From Bacteroidota bacterium (GTDB taxonomy: Bacteria; Bacteroidota; Ignavibacteria; Kryptoniales; JAKASW01), in assembly GCA_023381615.1 (NCBI GenBank), contig JAMCQL010000024.1, positions 3,266-67,265 of the forward strand: a stretch of DNA of 64,000 nt, given 5' to 3'. Numbering within the stretch: the first letter of the stretch is position 1; every line of letters begins with the position of its first letter. Below the pieces are notes generated by a model. That model saw only the letters and a list, made by a program, of their open reading frames with translations, was not told where the DNA came from and did no database searches. Positions 30,683 to 41,742 of this stretch are shown one piece after another. The translations under genes and the position numbers were made by a program.

Positions 30683-31150
30683 ATGAGACATCTGAACAAG
30701 GGAAGAAAACTGAAAAGAACCGCCAGCCATCGTAAGGCATTGATGCAATCGCTGGCGACGAGTTTAATTCTATACAAACAAGTCAGAACAACGCTTGCGA
30801 AAGCAAAAGAGACGCGTATTTTCATTGAACCGTTGATCACGAAAGCGAAAAAGGATAGTGTGCCGGCTCGCCGGCACGTTGCGCGTTTCATAAAGGATAA
30901 AGAAGCCGTAAAAATTCTCTTCGGCGAAATCGCACTCAAAGCGCAGGACAGACCCGGCGGTTACACCCGTGTGATCAAGTTAGGTCAACGCCACGGTGAC
31001 GGTGGAGAAGTAGCCATCATCGAGTTAGTCGATTTCAATGCTGCAGACGAAGCCGAGAAGCGCCGCAAGCCTTCCAAAGAAAAGGAAGCTCCCGCTCAGC
31101 AGGAAAAATCGAAAGAAGAGAAAACAGAAGCGGCACCAGCTCAAGAATAG
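30683..31150 (+). CDS. rplQ: 50S ribosomal protein L17
   Basis: 155 residues. The conserved domain (1-115) starts MRHLNKGRKLKRTASHRKAL and contains GGYTRVIKLGQRHGDGGEVA. The last 40 residues are a Lys/Glu/Ala tail as in several FCB-group L17 proteins. L17 lies by the tunnel exit. Last gene of the ribosomal cluster; no strong terminator is visible in the following 170 bp. Confidence 0.95.
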   Translation: MRHLNKGRKLKRTASHRKALMQSLATSLILYKQVRTTLAKAKETRIFIEPLITKAKKDSVPARRHVARFIKDKEAVKILFGEIALKAQDRPGGYTRVIKLGQRHGDGGEVAIIELVDFNAADEAEKRRKPSKEKEAPAQQEKSKEEKTEAAPAQE

Positions 31151-31319
31151 GAATCCTGAGTCGTCCCCATTTATTGGTGGATAGGTCTATTTTGGGGGGA
31201 ATAATCTATTTTCAGCAATATCCTGTAATAAGCCATATCCTCATCGTCGACTCCATTGATGTTAAGCAGATTTTGTGTTAAATTTAATATGTAAAAAATT
31301 TTAATGGGGATGTGACCTT

Positions 31320-31916
31320 ATGAAGATTGAGGCAGCTAAATTTGTTACGAGTGCTGTAGACTATTCACAAGTACCTGATACTGATTTGCCGGAAGTCGCG
31401 TTCATTGGAAGGTCAAATGTCGGCAAATCTTCATTGATAAACAGACTCTGCAACAAGAAGAATCTTGCTCAGGCAAGCTCAACACCGGGGAAGACGCGCG
31501 CTCTAAATTTTTTCCTGATTAATGATGAATATTATTTTGTCGACCTTCCGGGCTATGGCTACGCTATCGCTCCGGAGCACATGAAGTCGAGTTGGGCGAA
31601 ACTTGTCGAAAACTATCTTCAGGAAAGAAAGCAGTTGAAACTTGTCATCCAAATTCTCGACGCGCGCCACGAGCCGATGGAGCTGGATAAGATCATGATC
31701 GGCTGGCTCGAGTTCTACAAGATTCCTTACGTAATTGCAATGACGAAAGCGGACAAGCTTTCCCAGAACAAGATGAACACTCACATGGCGCGCGCAAAAG
31801 CTCAACTGCCAAACCTGAAATACTGCCAGTGTTTTCTGCCGTTTTCGGCTGTCTCAGGCCAAGGAAGAGTCGAGCTTACCAAGCTCATTGAGGATTTTAC
31901 TCAACCCAAAGATTAA
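31320..31916 (+). CDS. engB: Ribosome biogenesis GTPase EngB/YsxC
   Basis: 198 residues. G1 GRSNVGKSSLI (about 30-40), G2-like STPGKTRALNFF, G3 DLPGYGYA, G4 TKADKL and G5 SAVSG are all present. EngB GTPases act late in 50S assembly. It has its own short upstream region (31151-31319) where I see no clear promoter. A perfect 14-bp inverted repeat follows at 31935. Confidence 0.95.
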   Translation: MKIEAAKFVTSAVDYSQVPDTDLPEVAFIGRSNVGKSSLINRLCNKKNLAQASSTPGKTRALNFFLINDEYYFVDLPGYGYAIAPEHMKSSWAKLVENYLQERKQLKLVIQILDARHEPMELDKIMIGWLEFYKIPYVIAMTKADKLSQNKMNTHMARAKAQLPNLKYCQCFLPFSAVSGQGRVELTKLIEDFTQPKD

Positions 31917-31934
31917 CCACCATATTTTTTTGAT

Positions 31935-31963
31935 GTGACCGTCACTTTTAAAGTGACGGTCAC
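31935..31963 (+). repeat. GTGACC inverted repeat between convergent engB and oxidase genes
   Basis: GTGACCGTCACTTT (31935-31948) and AAAGTGACGGTCAC (31950-31963) pair perfectly around one base. There is no T-run downstream on either strand, so termination is uncertain. A diverged relative follows the sensor kinase at 57028-57060, so this is a repeat family rather than one terminator. Confidence 0.8.
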
Positions 31964-32047
31964 GTTGCGTGGCTGAAAGTTTTTACAACAGGACTTTTCG
32001 GCCACGTCTCTAGACTTTTGCTGCCTGTCTCGCGAAGCGGGATCTCG

Positions 32048-33196
32048 CTACGCGACTGACTTTTCCACTGCGACGATTTTTGCGATCATCCATCCCACAA
32101 CCGCGAGCCCGATTACGAAAAGGAGCAGGAACAAAATCATCGGGCTCCACTGAATATTAACAGGCAATTCAGAGATATTCTTGAAACGGAATATCTCAAG
32201 ATTCTGTACCCATTGCCTGCTGACAGCGTTGAGCGTCACGACGACGAATTGCAGTATCGCCGCAAAAATGGTAACCTTTCTTTTCACGCCTTTTCGCTGA
32301 AGGAGCATCGCTATCCAGACTAATCCGGGTGAAACAGCCGTCAAACCGAAAATGATATACATGAATGAATTTTGACTAAGCTGGTCGAATGTCGACTTCT
32401 CCAGCGCTCCGAAAATGTACCAGCTTCCCATCACAGCAAACAAAACCATACCAAGTGTGTAAAATGCGAATGCGAATTTGCCCGCCCATGTCTTGTAGTC
32501 GCTGGTCGAAGACCCCGTAAGCGGGGAAGTATCTCTCTTCTTGAAGAAAGCCGCGTCGAAAGCAATGTAAACCGCCGTCGTTGTAATCGCAAGTCCGAAC
32601 ATCATAAGCCATCTGGGAATAAGCGTGGGATCGGCTGTGTTCAATCCCGTTCCCAATGCAGCTCCAGCCACATTGGTTTTGTTATAGATATGAATCCAGT
32701 CGTTTATGTTTGCCATGAGGCTGAAGTTGTTTGCGAAGAGAAAGCCGATGAAGATGAATGCAATCGAACTGATCCACGCCGAAGCCAAAGCCAGTTTCGT
32801 GTGTTTGTTGTTCTTTACGCTGAGCGAATAAACATAAACACCGTAGTAAGCGAAAATCAGGATCACGATGACGCTGAACCACGCATACGCCATCAAGATG
32901 CCGGCGGGATAGTAGAATTGATAATATCCGACTTGGGTGAAGAGCAAGGGAACGATTCCAAGATTCACTCCCATCGCAACGATTATCGGCATGCTTCGAG
33001 AAAGCCGGTGAGCGAGCTCCAACGAGTGGTTTCTGCCGAAGGTCGCGAAAATTGCGACGAGCAGCATTCCGGCGTACCAAATGTTCATGGGAATCATATG
33101 AAGTATGAATCCGAAAACTTTGAAAAATGTGATAAACCAGAACGGCGCCGGGTTACCCAATGGTGAAAACGGTCCAATTAGATCTTGAGGATTCAT
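32048..33196 (-). CDS. CydA-like membrane subunit (second subunit of a bd-type oxidase)
   Basis: 382 residues with about nine membrane spans and no cofactor motif such as CxxCH. The N-terminal third resembles CydA in layout rather than CydB: a histidine in ILHMIPMNIWYAG matches the position of the CydA YHFLFVPLTLG motif, and FLFANNFSLM matches the CydA LVANGWMQ helix end. The residue aligned with the heme b595 histidine is not His. It overlaps the upstream oxidase gene by 4 bp, so the two form one unit. Likely a CydA' type partner; the assignment is by eye. Confidence 0.6.
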   Translation of the reverse strand: MNPQDLIGPFSPLGNPAPFWFITFFKVFGFILHMIPMNIWYAGMLLVAIFATFGRNHSLELAHRLSRSMPIIVAMGVNLGIVPLLFTQVGYYQFYYPAGILMAYAWFSVIVILIFAYYGVYVYSLSVKNNKHTKLALASAWISSIAFIFIGFLFANNFSLMANINDWIHIYNKTNVAGAALGTGLNTADPTLIPRWLMMFGLAITTTAVYIAFDAAFFKKRDTSPLTGSSTSDYKTWAGKFAFAFYTLGMVLFAVMGSWYIFGALEKSTFDQLSQNSFMYIIFGLTAVSPGLVWIAMLLQRKGVKRKVTIFAAILQFVVVTLNAVSRQWVQNLEIFRFKNISELPVNIQWSPMILFLLLFVIGLAVVGWMIAKIVAVEKSVA

Positions 33197-34623
33197 TTTT
33201 CTGCCTCCCCTCTGCCAACTTTTTCTGCCAGAGTATTTTCTCTTGAATTAATATTGCTGAACTTCATCCCTTCTGGTACCGGTTCGGAGCGAGATTGCAG
33301 ATATTCCGTAAGCACAGTTGCTTCGGCTTCAGTTCCGCACCAAGGCGGCATAAAGAAATGCGCTTTATCGAGATGGGTAACAACGGTATGAATCATACCC
33401 TTACTCCATCCCCTCGTCAGCTCCGCGACGCCGGAAAATCCTCTTGTAGAATGACAGTCGTTACAGTGATATTGAAAAAGGACTTCGCCGACTTTTATCT
33501 GATCGCTCGCGGGAAGTTGCAGTAATTTGTTGCCGTCAATATTGCCATCTGTTCCGAAGACCTGCGGGTAGTGCGCTTTCATAAAGGCTTTTGTCCACGT
33601 ACCTCCGTTCAAGTAACCCGTAGCCTGCAGCTTGGGTATTTCGGAAATGAGCACATTGTTGCCGGTGACATAGTTGTAAACAATGTAAGGCTTGCGCACG
33701 CCTTCGCGTATGAATTCGCCCGTGCCGGTCGCGGCGATGCCGATGACGAAGTAGAGGATCGCAAAGCCGGGATTGAGCCATCCGGGGTTTCTATAAGGAC
33801 CGAAGTACAGCATGAAGAACACAACTGCTGACGCGGTGAAGATCAAAAGCGTCAAGATGTTCAAAGCGCTTGCGCCTGCAAGTGCCGCTTTTGCGCTCTC
33901 GGGAAGGTTCACGTACCACCATGCACCGCCAACAGTTACAAGCGCAGCGCCGGCCATTGCCCACTTCGATGTTCGATTTTCTACAAGGGCGCGAAGCTGT
34001 GCGTTATCCTTTAATTTGAAAGCAGCATGTAGATAGATGTACAGTGATGCTAAGAGAAGCGAGGCGCCTGAACGGGCAATGATCTGGGGAAACGTCTGAG
34101 GGTTGAAAAAAGCCACCCACATTCCCTTATCCGGTGTCCAGTTGCCGATGTCGAGCTGGAAGGCAGTTATCGCGGTAATAAGAACAAGACTGATGTATGC
34201 AGAAACCGCGTATATCCAGCCAATAGTCTTGTGGACTTTCGGGTCAAGTCTTCCCCAGTAATAGTGGAAGATGAAAGCCGCGACGATCTCGAGCACAAAG
34301 AATACATATTCCATTGCCCAGCCGAAAACGAAGATGTGTATCAAAGCTTCGGTTGCGAGCGGGGAAGACAGCGAAATTGTCCACCAGATTCCCACTCCTG
34401 TTATTGCGCCAAAGACGACAGTGAGAAGAATGAAAAATAATGTGTGAGATCTTAAGTAATCAAGAAGTGATTTGTTGTTGACTTTGTAAGCGTAAGAAAC
34501 TTCTCCGGCGAGAACGATGCCGCCCCCCACAGCATAGAGTGAGACGAAGACGTGAATTGTAGCGATCATCGCAATCAACATCGGAGAAGTGAGACTTGGA
34601 ACGTACCACCACGGATAGTGCAT
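33193..34623 (-). CDS. CydA-like cytochrome bd subunit I fused to cytochrome c
   Basis: 476 residues. The N-terminal IATIHVFVSLYAVGG has the histidine expected for heme b558. AMEYVFFVLE matches the paired glutamates of CydA, and EGVRKPYIVYNYV matches the GRQPW-AI segment. The long Q-loop of quinol-oxidising CydA is missing. The C-terminus (from about residue 385) is a cytochrome c domain with CNDCH and a later FFMPPW methionine. Predicted to pass electrons from the c heme to O2 or a related acceptor. AGGAGG precedes the ATG. Confidence 0.7.
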   Translation of the reverse strand: MHYPWWYVPSLTSPMLIAMIATIHVFVSLYAVGGGIVLAGEVSYAYKVNNKSLLDYLRSHTLFFILLTVVFGAITGVGIWWTISLSSPLATEALIHIFVFGWAMEYVFFVLEIVAAFIFHYYWGRLDPKVHKTIGWIYAVSAYISLVLITAITAFQLDIGNWTPDKGMWVAFFNPQTFPQIIARSGASLLLASLYIYLHAAFKLKDNAQLRALVENRTSKWAMAGAALVTVGGAWWYVNLPESAKAALAGASALNILTLLIFTASAVVFFMLYFGPYRNPGWLNPGFAILYFVIGIAATGTGEFIREGVRKPYIVYNYVTGNNVLISEIPKLQATGYLNGGTWTKAFMKAHYPQVFGTDGNIDGNKLLQLPASDQIKVGEVLFQYHCNDCHSTRGFSGVAELTRGWSKGMIHTVVTHLDKAHFFMPPWCGTEAEATVLTEYLQSRSEPVPEGMKFSNINSRENTLAEKVGRGEAEK

Positions 34624-34657
34624 TTAATCCTCCTGTACGATTTGGTTTTCGTATTTG

Positions 34658-34683
34658 TCCCGACGAAGGTCGGGATCCTTCGG
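34658..34683 (-). repeat. Composite palindrome upstream of the oxidase operon
   Basis: TCCCGACGAAGGTCGGGA (34658-34675) joins GGATCCTTCGG (34673-34683). It is about 35 nt upstream of the CydA-like start codon, between it and tRNA-Ser, again just ahead of a ribosome binding site (AGGAGG on the minus strand). Confidence 0.85.
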
Positions 34684-34707
34684 AAAAGCGAGGTGAGAAA
34701 AGGAAAG

Positions 34708-34797
34708 CGGAGGGTGAGGGACTCGAACCCCCAGTCCCGATTTTATCGGGACGCCGGTTTTCAAGACCGGTGCATTAGCCAATTCTGCCAACCCTCC
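34708..34797 (-). tRNA. tRNA-Ser (anticodon TGA)
   Basis: On the minus strand, GGAGGGT (34797-34791) pairs with ACCCTCC (34715-34709). The anticodon stem CCGGT/ACCGG encloses CTTGAAA. T-arm is GGGGG-TTCGAGT-CCCTC. The variable arm GTCCCGAT-AAA-ATCGGGAC has an 8-bp stem, long for tRNA-Ser and identical in core to the dispersed palindromes. CCA is not encoded. Confidence 0.95.
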
Positions 34798-35037
34798 AAC
34801 TTATCGTACTAATTTACGAATCTGTCGCCCAAGTTGCAAAAAACAGTTATTAGTCTGCTTCATAAACAACTTGAAGTTGTAGCTCAAGTAGACCCTCTTT
34901 TACATTTCCCCCTAATAGGTGAAAAAAGAAAGGGGGGTAAAGCCTTTGTCGCACCAAATGGGATATGTCCATTCATGGATTTATTTGATCTAATTTCTGA
35001 GACACGACACTATTAGGAAGACACCTTAACCGTCTTC
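34798..35037. other. Noncoding gap between tRNA-Ser and lipoprotein gene
   Basis: No gene is supported. The 60-codon frame at 34834-35016 has no ribosome binding site and no family resemblance. A CCCCC...GGGGGG inverted pair around 34905-34938 looks like a decayed palindrome similar to the one at 35801. Nothing else is recognisable. Confidence 0.5.
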
Positions 35038-35712
35038 TCATTTCATTATGCTCTTTGCTGTCTTCTGCTTTTTGTAAATGGCAAAATAAGACCCAAGCGG
35101 TAGTGGACGAGTAAACTCACCGGGTTTCAACCTTTTGAGTTCAATCTGAATCTCTTCAGGGAACTGGTGAATATCAACTTCTCCAAGATAGCCGCCTCGT
35201 GTTCTTGAATTGGATAGTGAGAATTGCATTGCGACTGAGTCAAACTCTTTCCCGGCTTGAAGAGCTGAGAAAACAGAGTCAGCTTCTGCGGCAGTTGAAC
35301 AGACGATTTCCCAAAGTCTCATCATAACAGGTGCGAGATAGATGACATGAGCAATCTGAGAGATCCTCAGTTGAACGGGTCTGCTGCCTAACATTGCAGG
35401 AGAATATTTCCATTGCAAAATGCTCTGTGCAGCCAGAGAGTCCCATTTTGCATCCCCGCTTGAATTTTCCAATTCAACTTGTTTCACCGACCCATCTTTA
35501 CCTATAAGTAAGTTCAACTTCAGATAGAAATTCTTTGAGTCCACGTTCGATGGCAGCGTCGGAAGCGAAGTTTTTGCGATAAGAGTCGGTGGAGTCAACC
35601 TTGGCTCCATCTTCATTGCGGATGAACAGTCTAAAAAAATGGTCGAGAAGAGTAATAACGAGAAAGGCATTAACCATTGGGTGATTTTCGAAGGTTTACA
35701 TTTTACTATCAT
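35038..35712 (-). CDS. Lipoprotein with TonB C-terminal domain fused to parvulin-type PPIase domain
   Basis: 224 residues from ATG 35712 (a TTG at 35745 is also open). A Lys-containing n-region and hydrophobic core end in the lipobox FLDC, so it is probably a lipoprotein. Residues of about 45-125 match the TonB C-terminal fold (LNLLIGKDGSVKQVELENSSG, then AAQSILQWKYSPAMLGSRPV). The rest matches a parvulin rotamase: ADSVFSALQAGKEFDSVAMQFS, GGYLGEV and LKPGEFTRPLPLG. I know no standard family with this order. It is a single gene flanked by repeats. Confidence 0.65.
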   Translation of the reverse strand: MIVKCKPSKITQWLMPFSLLLFSTIFLDCSSAMKMEPRLTPPTLIAKTSLPTLPSNVDSKNFYLKLNLLIGKDGSVKQVELENSSGDAKWDSLAAQSILQWKYSPAMLGSRPVQLRISQIAHVIYLAPVMMRLWEIVCSTAAEADSVFSALQAGKEFDSVAMQFSLSNSRTRGGYLGEVDIHQFPEEIQIELKRLKPGEFTRPLPLGSYFAIYKKQKTAKSIMK

Positions 35713-35800
35713 CTTAACTTTACGAAAAGATGGTGTTGAAGTCAAGCTGGTGGAAGGACGAGTTTACCCCAAATGCCATGAGATTTGAAAATTTGGTCTT

Positions 35801-35849
35801 AACCTCCCCTTAGTCCCCTCCTTGTCAAGGAGGGGATAAAGGGGTGGTT
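35801..35849. repeat. 49-bp imperfect palindrome (AACCTCCCC type)
   Basis: AACCTCCCC (35801-35809) opposes GGGGTGGTT (35841-35849) and CCCCTCCTTG (35815-35824) opposes CAAGGAGGGG (35826-35835). Two nested inverted repeats form a long stem in a 356-bp gene-free stretch (35713-36068). This type of element is probably dispersed in the genome. Confidence 0.75.
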
Positions 35850-36001
35850 GATTCGTGATGATCTTAGTAGGCTTATCTTACAACTTGAGTTAGATCCTAT
35901 GTCGATTTCCACGAGGTCCTGTCGATCGTAATCAAAATGGGTAAACTCGCTGGTGGAACCGCCGTGTTGGAGGAGAGAAAAAGGGTTGAAAAAGTGGAGA
36001 C

Positions 36002-36061
36002 TCGGAGCTATATTTTATATAGCTCCGACGCTTAGCCCGGAAATCCTGGGCTATTTTTTTT
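36002..36061 (+). terminator. Two hairpins in the rimP leader; second is terminator-like
   Basis: TCGGAGCTATA (36002-36012) pairs with TATAGCTCCGA (36018-36028). TAGCCCGG (36033-36040) pairs with CCTGGGCTA (36045-36053, one bulge), followed by eight T (36054-36061). The T-run ends 7 nt before the rimP ATG. The position suggests an attenuator that controls entry into rimP-nusA-infB, as NusA-linked autoregulation does in E. coli; this is inference. Confidence 0.65.
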
Positions 36062-36068
36062 AGAGGAC

Positions 36069-36545
36069 ATGGAAAAAAGCGAAAAAATAGAAAAATTGAA
36101 AGCATTGCTGATCCCGGCAATTGAGAATCATAGTGCATTTTTAGTTGACATCGCTCTCAAAGACGAGGGGAGAAAGCAATTAGTGGAAGTGTTCTGCGAA
36201 ACGGAAAAGGGAATCACGATCAACCAGTGTGCTGATATAAGCAGGGAGATCCTCCCGCTGATCGATTCATCAGAAGTTCTCGGCGATAATTTCCGGTTGG
36301 AGGTTTCTTCTCCGGGTGTCGGAGTTCCGCTCATAGATAGGCGGCAATACAAGAGCAATGTAGGAAGGCTTATGTCCGTAAAATATCGCGACGGTGCGGA
36401 GATCAAACAGGCCGAAGGCGATTTGACGGAATTGAATGAGGAAAAGATTGTTTTGTCCACAGGATCCTTCGGAAAAACAGAAGCGACTTCGATGGAACTT
36501 GGATTTGATTCGATAATTGAAGCAAGAGTAAAAATAAGATGGTGA
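36069..36545 (+). CDS. rimP: Ribosome maturation factor RimP
   Basis: 158 residues. The RimP N-domain has DEGRKQLVEVFCE and ISREILPLIDSSEVLGDNFRLEVSSPG (in two runs); the C-terminal SH3-like domain follows. AGAGGA is only one base from the ATG and next to the terminator T-run, an unusually tight arrangement. A GGATCC palindrome at 36456-36473 is read in frame as LSTGSFGK. RimP is needed for 30S maturation. 11 bp to nusA. Confidence 0.93.
   Translation: MEKSEKIEKLKALLIPAIENHSAFLVDIALKDEGRKQLVEVFCETEKGITINQCADISREILPLIDSSEVLGDNFRLEVSSPGVGVPLIDRRQYKSNVGRLMSVKYRDGAEIKQAEGDLTELNEEKIVLSTGSFGKTEATSMELGFDSIIEARVKIRW
36456..36473 (+). repeat. GGATCC palindrome inside rimP
   Basis: TCCACAGGATCCTTCGGA (36456-36473) is an imperfect palindrome in frame with rimP, in the C-terminal domain. 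Confidence 0.75.
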
Positions 36546-36556
36546 TAGGAGGATAA

Positions 36557-37867
36557 ATGCACGCTGAGAAAAGTGAAATTATATCTGCCGCAGCAGAAAT
36601 TGCTAAAGAAAAAGGTATAGATAAAGAAGTCGTTTCGCAAATTCTTGAAGAAGTCTTTTCCGGCATCGTGAAGAAAAAATATGGAGAGGACGTCGAGACG
36701 GACATCGTCACGAACGTTGACCGCGGCGACATAGAAATTTTTGTCATTAAGACCATCGTGGAACAGGTTGAGAATCCTGCAAAAGAAATTAGCCTCGAAA
36801 CGCTGAAACAGAAGGAGCCGGATAGCGAGTTTGAAGTAGGTGACCAGTATCCCGAGGAAATTCCCACCAAGGAACTCGGCAGGCGCCTTGTAGTTTTTGC
36901 AAGACAAACATTTTTGCAGCGTCTGCACGAATACGAGAAGAATGTAATCTACGACGAATACAATAAGATGATCGGTGAAATTGTTGTCGGAGAGATCTAT
37001 CAGGTGAAGCGCGATTTCATCCTCGTGAATCATAACCGTCGTGAGCTGTTTCTCCCGCGCGCCGAGCAGATTTCCAACGAGCACTACAGAAAGAATTCTA
37101 CAATTCGCGCGGTAGTTAAAGAAGTGCGAAAGGGATTATCCGGTCCGCAGGTGATCATATCCAGAGCCGATCCGATGTTTCTGAAAAAATTGTTTGAGAT
37201 GGAAATTCCTGAAATTTTCGACGCCGTTGTCGAGATAAGAGCGATAGCGCGCGATCCCGGCAAGAGAGCGAAAGTTGCAGTTCTCTCGACCGATTCGAGG
37301 GTTGATGCTGTCGGCGCATGTGTTGGGATGAAGGGAGTCAGAATTCATTCTATCGTCCGCGAGTTGAACAACGAAAATATAGACGTGCTTCTCTTTTCGG
37401 ATGAGCCGGCATTGTTTGTCGAGCGCTCGCTTACGCCGGCGAAAGTCACCCGTGTCAAAGTTGATCTCGAGAATCGGAAGGCCCAGGTTTGGGTCGATAC
37501 GAATCAAGAGTCGGTCGCAATCGGGAAAGAGGGGATCAACGTAAAGCTCGCTTCGCGGTTAACCGGCTTTGATATCGACCTTATGAGAGAGGGTGCGGTG
37601 CCTGAATCCAAAGGCGGCCCGGCGCGAGAGAAGCCGGAAGCAGAGATGTATGACATCGATTTGTCCGAATTTAAGGAAGAGCTTGGCGAGGAACTCCTGA
37701 CGAAATTCCTCGATGCTGGTTACCTGACCGCGAGAAACGTCCTTGAGGCAACCGAAGAAGAGATTAAGATGGATGTTGATGTTCCTGATGAAGAGATTGC
37801 AAAGATAAAAGAAATGATGCGCAAGGAACTTGAAGAGGAACCCGAAAACGAATCTCAGGACGAATAG
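36557..37867 (+). CDS. nusA: Transcription termination/antitermination protein NusA
   Basis: 436 residues. N-terminal RNA polymerase-binding domain (1-130), S1 domain (about 135-200), and KH1/KH2 around [19 protein letters not shown] and [17 protein letters not shown] single C-terminal helix-hairpin-helix-like region with a Glu-rich tail ends the protein. It modulates pausing and termination with NusG. TAGGAGGA precedes the ATG. Confidence 0.96.
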   Translation: MHAEKSEIISAAAEIAKEKGIDKEVVSQILEEVFSGIVKKKYGEDVETDIVTNVDRGDIEIFVIKTIVEQVENPAKEISLETLKQKEPDSEFEVGDQYPEEIPTKELGRRLVVFARQTFLQRLHEYEKNVIYDEYNKMIGEIVVGEIYQVKRDFILVNHNRRELFLPRAEQISNEHYRKNSTIRAVVKEVRKGLSGPQVIISRADPMFLKKLFEMEIPEIFDAVVEIRAIARDPGKRAKVAVLSTDSRVDAVGACVGMKGVRIHSIVRELNNENIDVLLFSDEPALFVERSLTPAKVTRVKVDLENRKAQVWVDTNQESVAIGKEGINVKLASRLTGFDIDLMREGAVPESKGGPAREKPEAEMYDIDLSEFKEELGEELLTKFLDAGYLTARNVLEATEEEIKMDVDVPDEEIAKIKEMMRKELEEEPENESQDE

Positions 37868-37893
37868 ATCCTAAAGAAAGGCTATTTTTCAGC

Positions 37894-40686
<2,793 letters not shown>

Positions 40687-40721
40687 ATTTGATGCTGTGG
40701 GAAGGAAGGAGAGATGTTGAA

Positions 40722-41090
40722 ATGTCTGTGAGAACTGAGAAAGTCGGACATCTCATAAAAGAAGAGATCAGCCTGCTTGTCGAGCGCGATTATCGCACTT
40801 CGGAGATGGGTTTCATGACGATCACTAAAGTGTCGATGTCTCCGGATCTGCGGCTTGCAAGAATTTATGTCAGCGTTTTTGGCGACGCTAAGACAAAAGA
40901 GAGAACGCTTTTTTTGTTGAACGAAGCCAAGAAAGATATCCGGCAATTTATCGGCAGTAAAGTAAGACTGAAATTCACGCCGGAGATCGCATTTTTCATT
41001 GACGATACAATGGACTACGTCGCTAATATAGAAGAATTACTGAAGAAGACTCATCAGAAAGATGCTGTGGACGAGAACGATGGTAAATGA
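40722..41090 (+). CDS. rbfA: Ribosome-binding factor A
   Basis: 122 residues from ATG 40722, about 10 nt after AAGGAG. An ATG at 40683 overlapping infB is open but would add 13 residues lacking in RbfA. The KH-like domain has RTEKVGHLIKEEI, MSPDLRLARIYVSVFG and LRFTPEIAFFIDDT-like sequence. It acts on the 5' end of 16S rRNA in 30S maturation. It overlaps truB by 11 bp. Confidence 0.93.
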   Translation: MSVRTEKVGHLIKEEISLLVERDYRTSEMGFMTITKVSMSPDLRLARIYVSVFGDAKTKERTLFLLNEAKKDIRQFIGSKVRLKFTPEIAFFIDDTMDYVANIEELLKKTHQKDAVDENDGK

Positions 41091-41742
41091 AATCGGCAGC
41101 ATAATGTCTGTTTACAAACCGAAAGGCATGACTTCTTTCGAAGTCGTGCGGGCAGTGCGTCACGAATTGAAGTTGAAGAAAGTCGGTCATGCCGGAACTC
41201 TCGATCCGTTGGCAGAAGGACTGCTGATCCTTCTTACCGGCAGTAAGACGAAATTGATGGACGATTTTTTGAAATTTGACAAAGAATATCTGGCGACACT
41301 GAAACTTGGCGTCATTTCAAAGAGTCACGATCTGGAAACAGAAGTTGTCGAGCAAAAGGCCGAAGTGAATTTCTCCGAGGAAAAAATCGCAGAGGTATTG
41401 AGAAAATTCACCGGTAAAATAGAGCAAGTGCCTCCGGATTATTCGGCAGCCTGGGTCGGCGGAAAACGCGCATATCATTTAGCAAGACGCGGAATCGAAT
41501 TCGAACTGAAGCCCAAAGTTGTTACGATAAGCGAAATGCAAATCGAAAGCTTTCTCCCGCCGCTTCTTAAACTGCGGATCGTTTGTTCCAGCGGTACTTA
41601 CGTTCGCAGTCTTGCCAGAGATATTGGGGAAGAACTCGGATGCGGTGCGGTTCTCACGGAACTTGTGCGAACCCGGATCGGTTCTTACAAAGCCGAGGAA
41701 GCTGTGAAGCTTGATGAACTAAAATTGAGATACGCCGCATGA
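41080..41742 (+). CDS. truB: tRNA pseudouridine(55) synthase TruB
   Basis: 220 residues from ATG 41080 (ATGs at 41062 and 41104 are alternatives). Catalytic Asp42 lies in GHAGTLDPLAEGLL. VPPDYSAAWVGGKRAYHLAR and SSGTYVRSLARDIG are conserved. It makes pseudouridine 55 in the T-loop of tRNAs. The PUA domain of long TruB proteins is absent, as in many bacteria. Overlaps ribF by 4 bp. Confidence 0.94.
   Translation: MVNEIGSIMSVYKPKGMTSFEVVRAVRHELKLKKVGHAGTLDPLAEGLLILLTGSKTKLMDDFLKFDKEYLATLKLGVISKSHDLETEVVEQKAEVNFSEEKIAEVLRKFTGKIEQVPPDYSAAWVGGKRAYHLARRGIEFELKPKVVTISEMQIESFLPPLLKLRIVCSSGTYVRSLARDIGEELGCGAVLTELVRTRIGSYKAEEAVKLDELKLRYAA

Noticed and set aside
32372-33166. 264-codon plus-strand frame opposite the second oxidase subunit
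   Set aside because: The minus-strand gene has coherent membrane spans and couples to its neighbour by a 4-bp overlap; the plus-strand product is highly charged and unrecognisable.
34834-35016. 60-codon frame after tRNA-Ser
   Set aside because: No ribosome binding site and no recognisable family.
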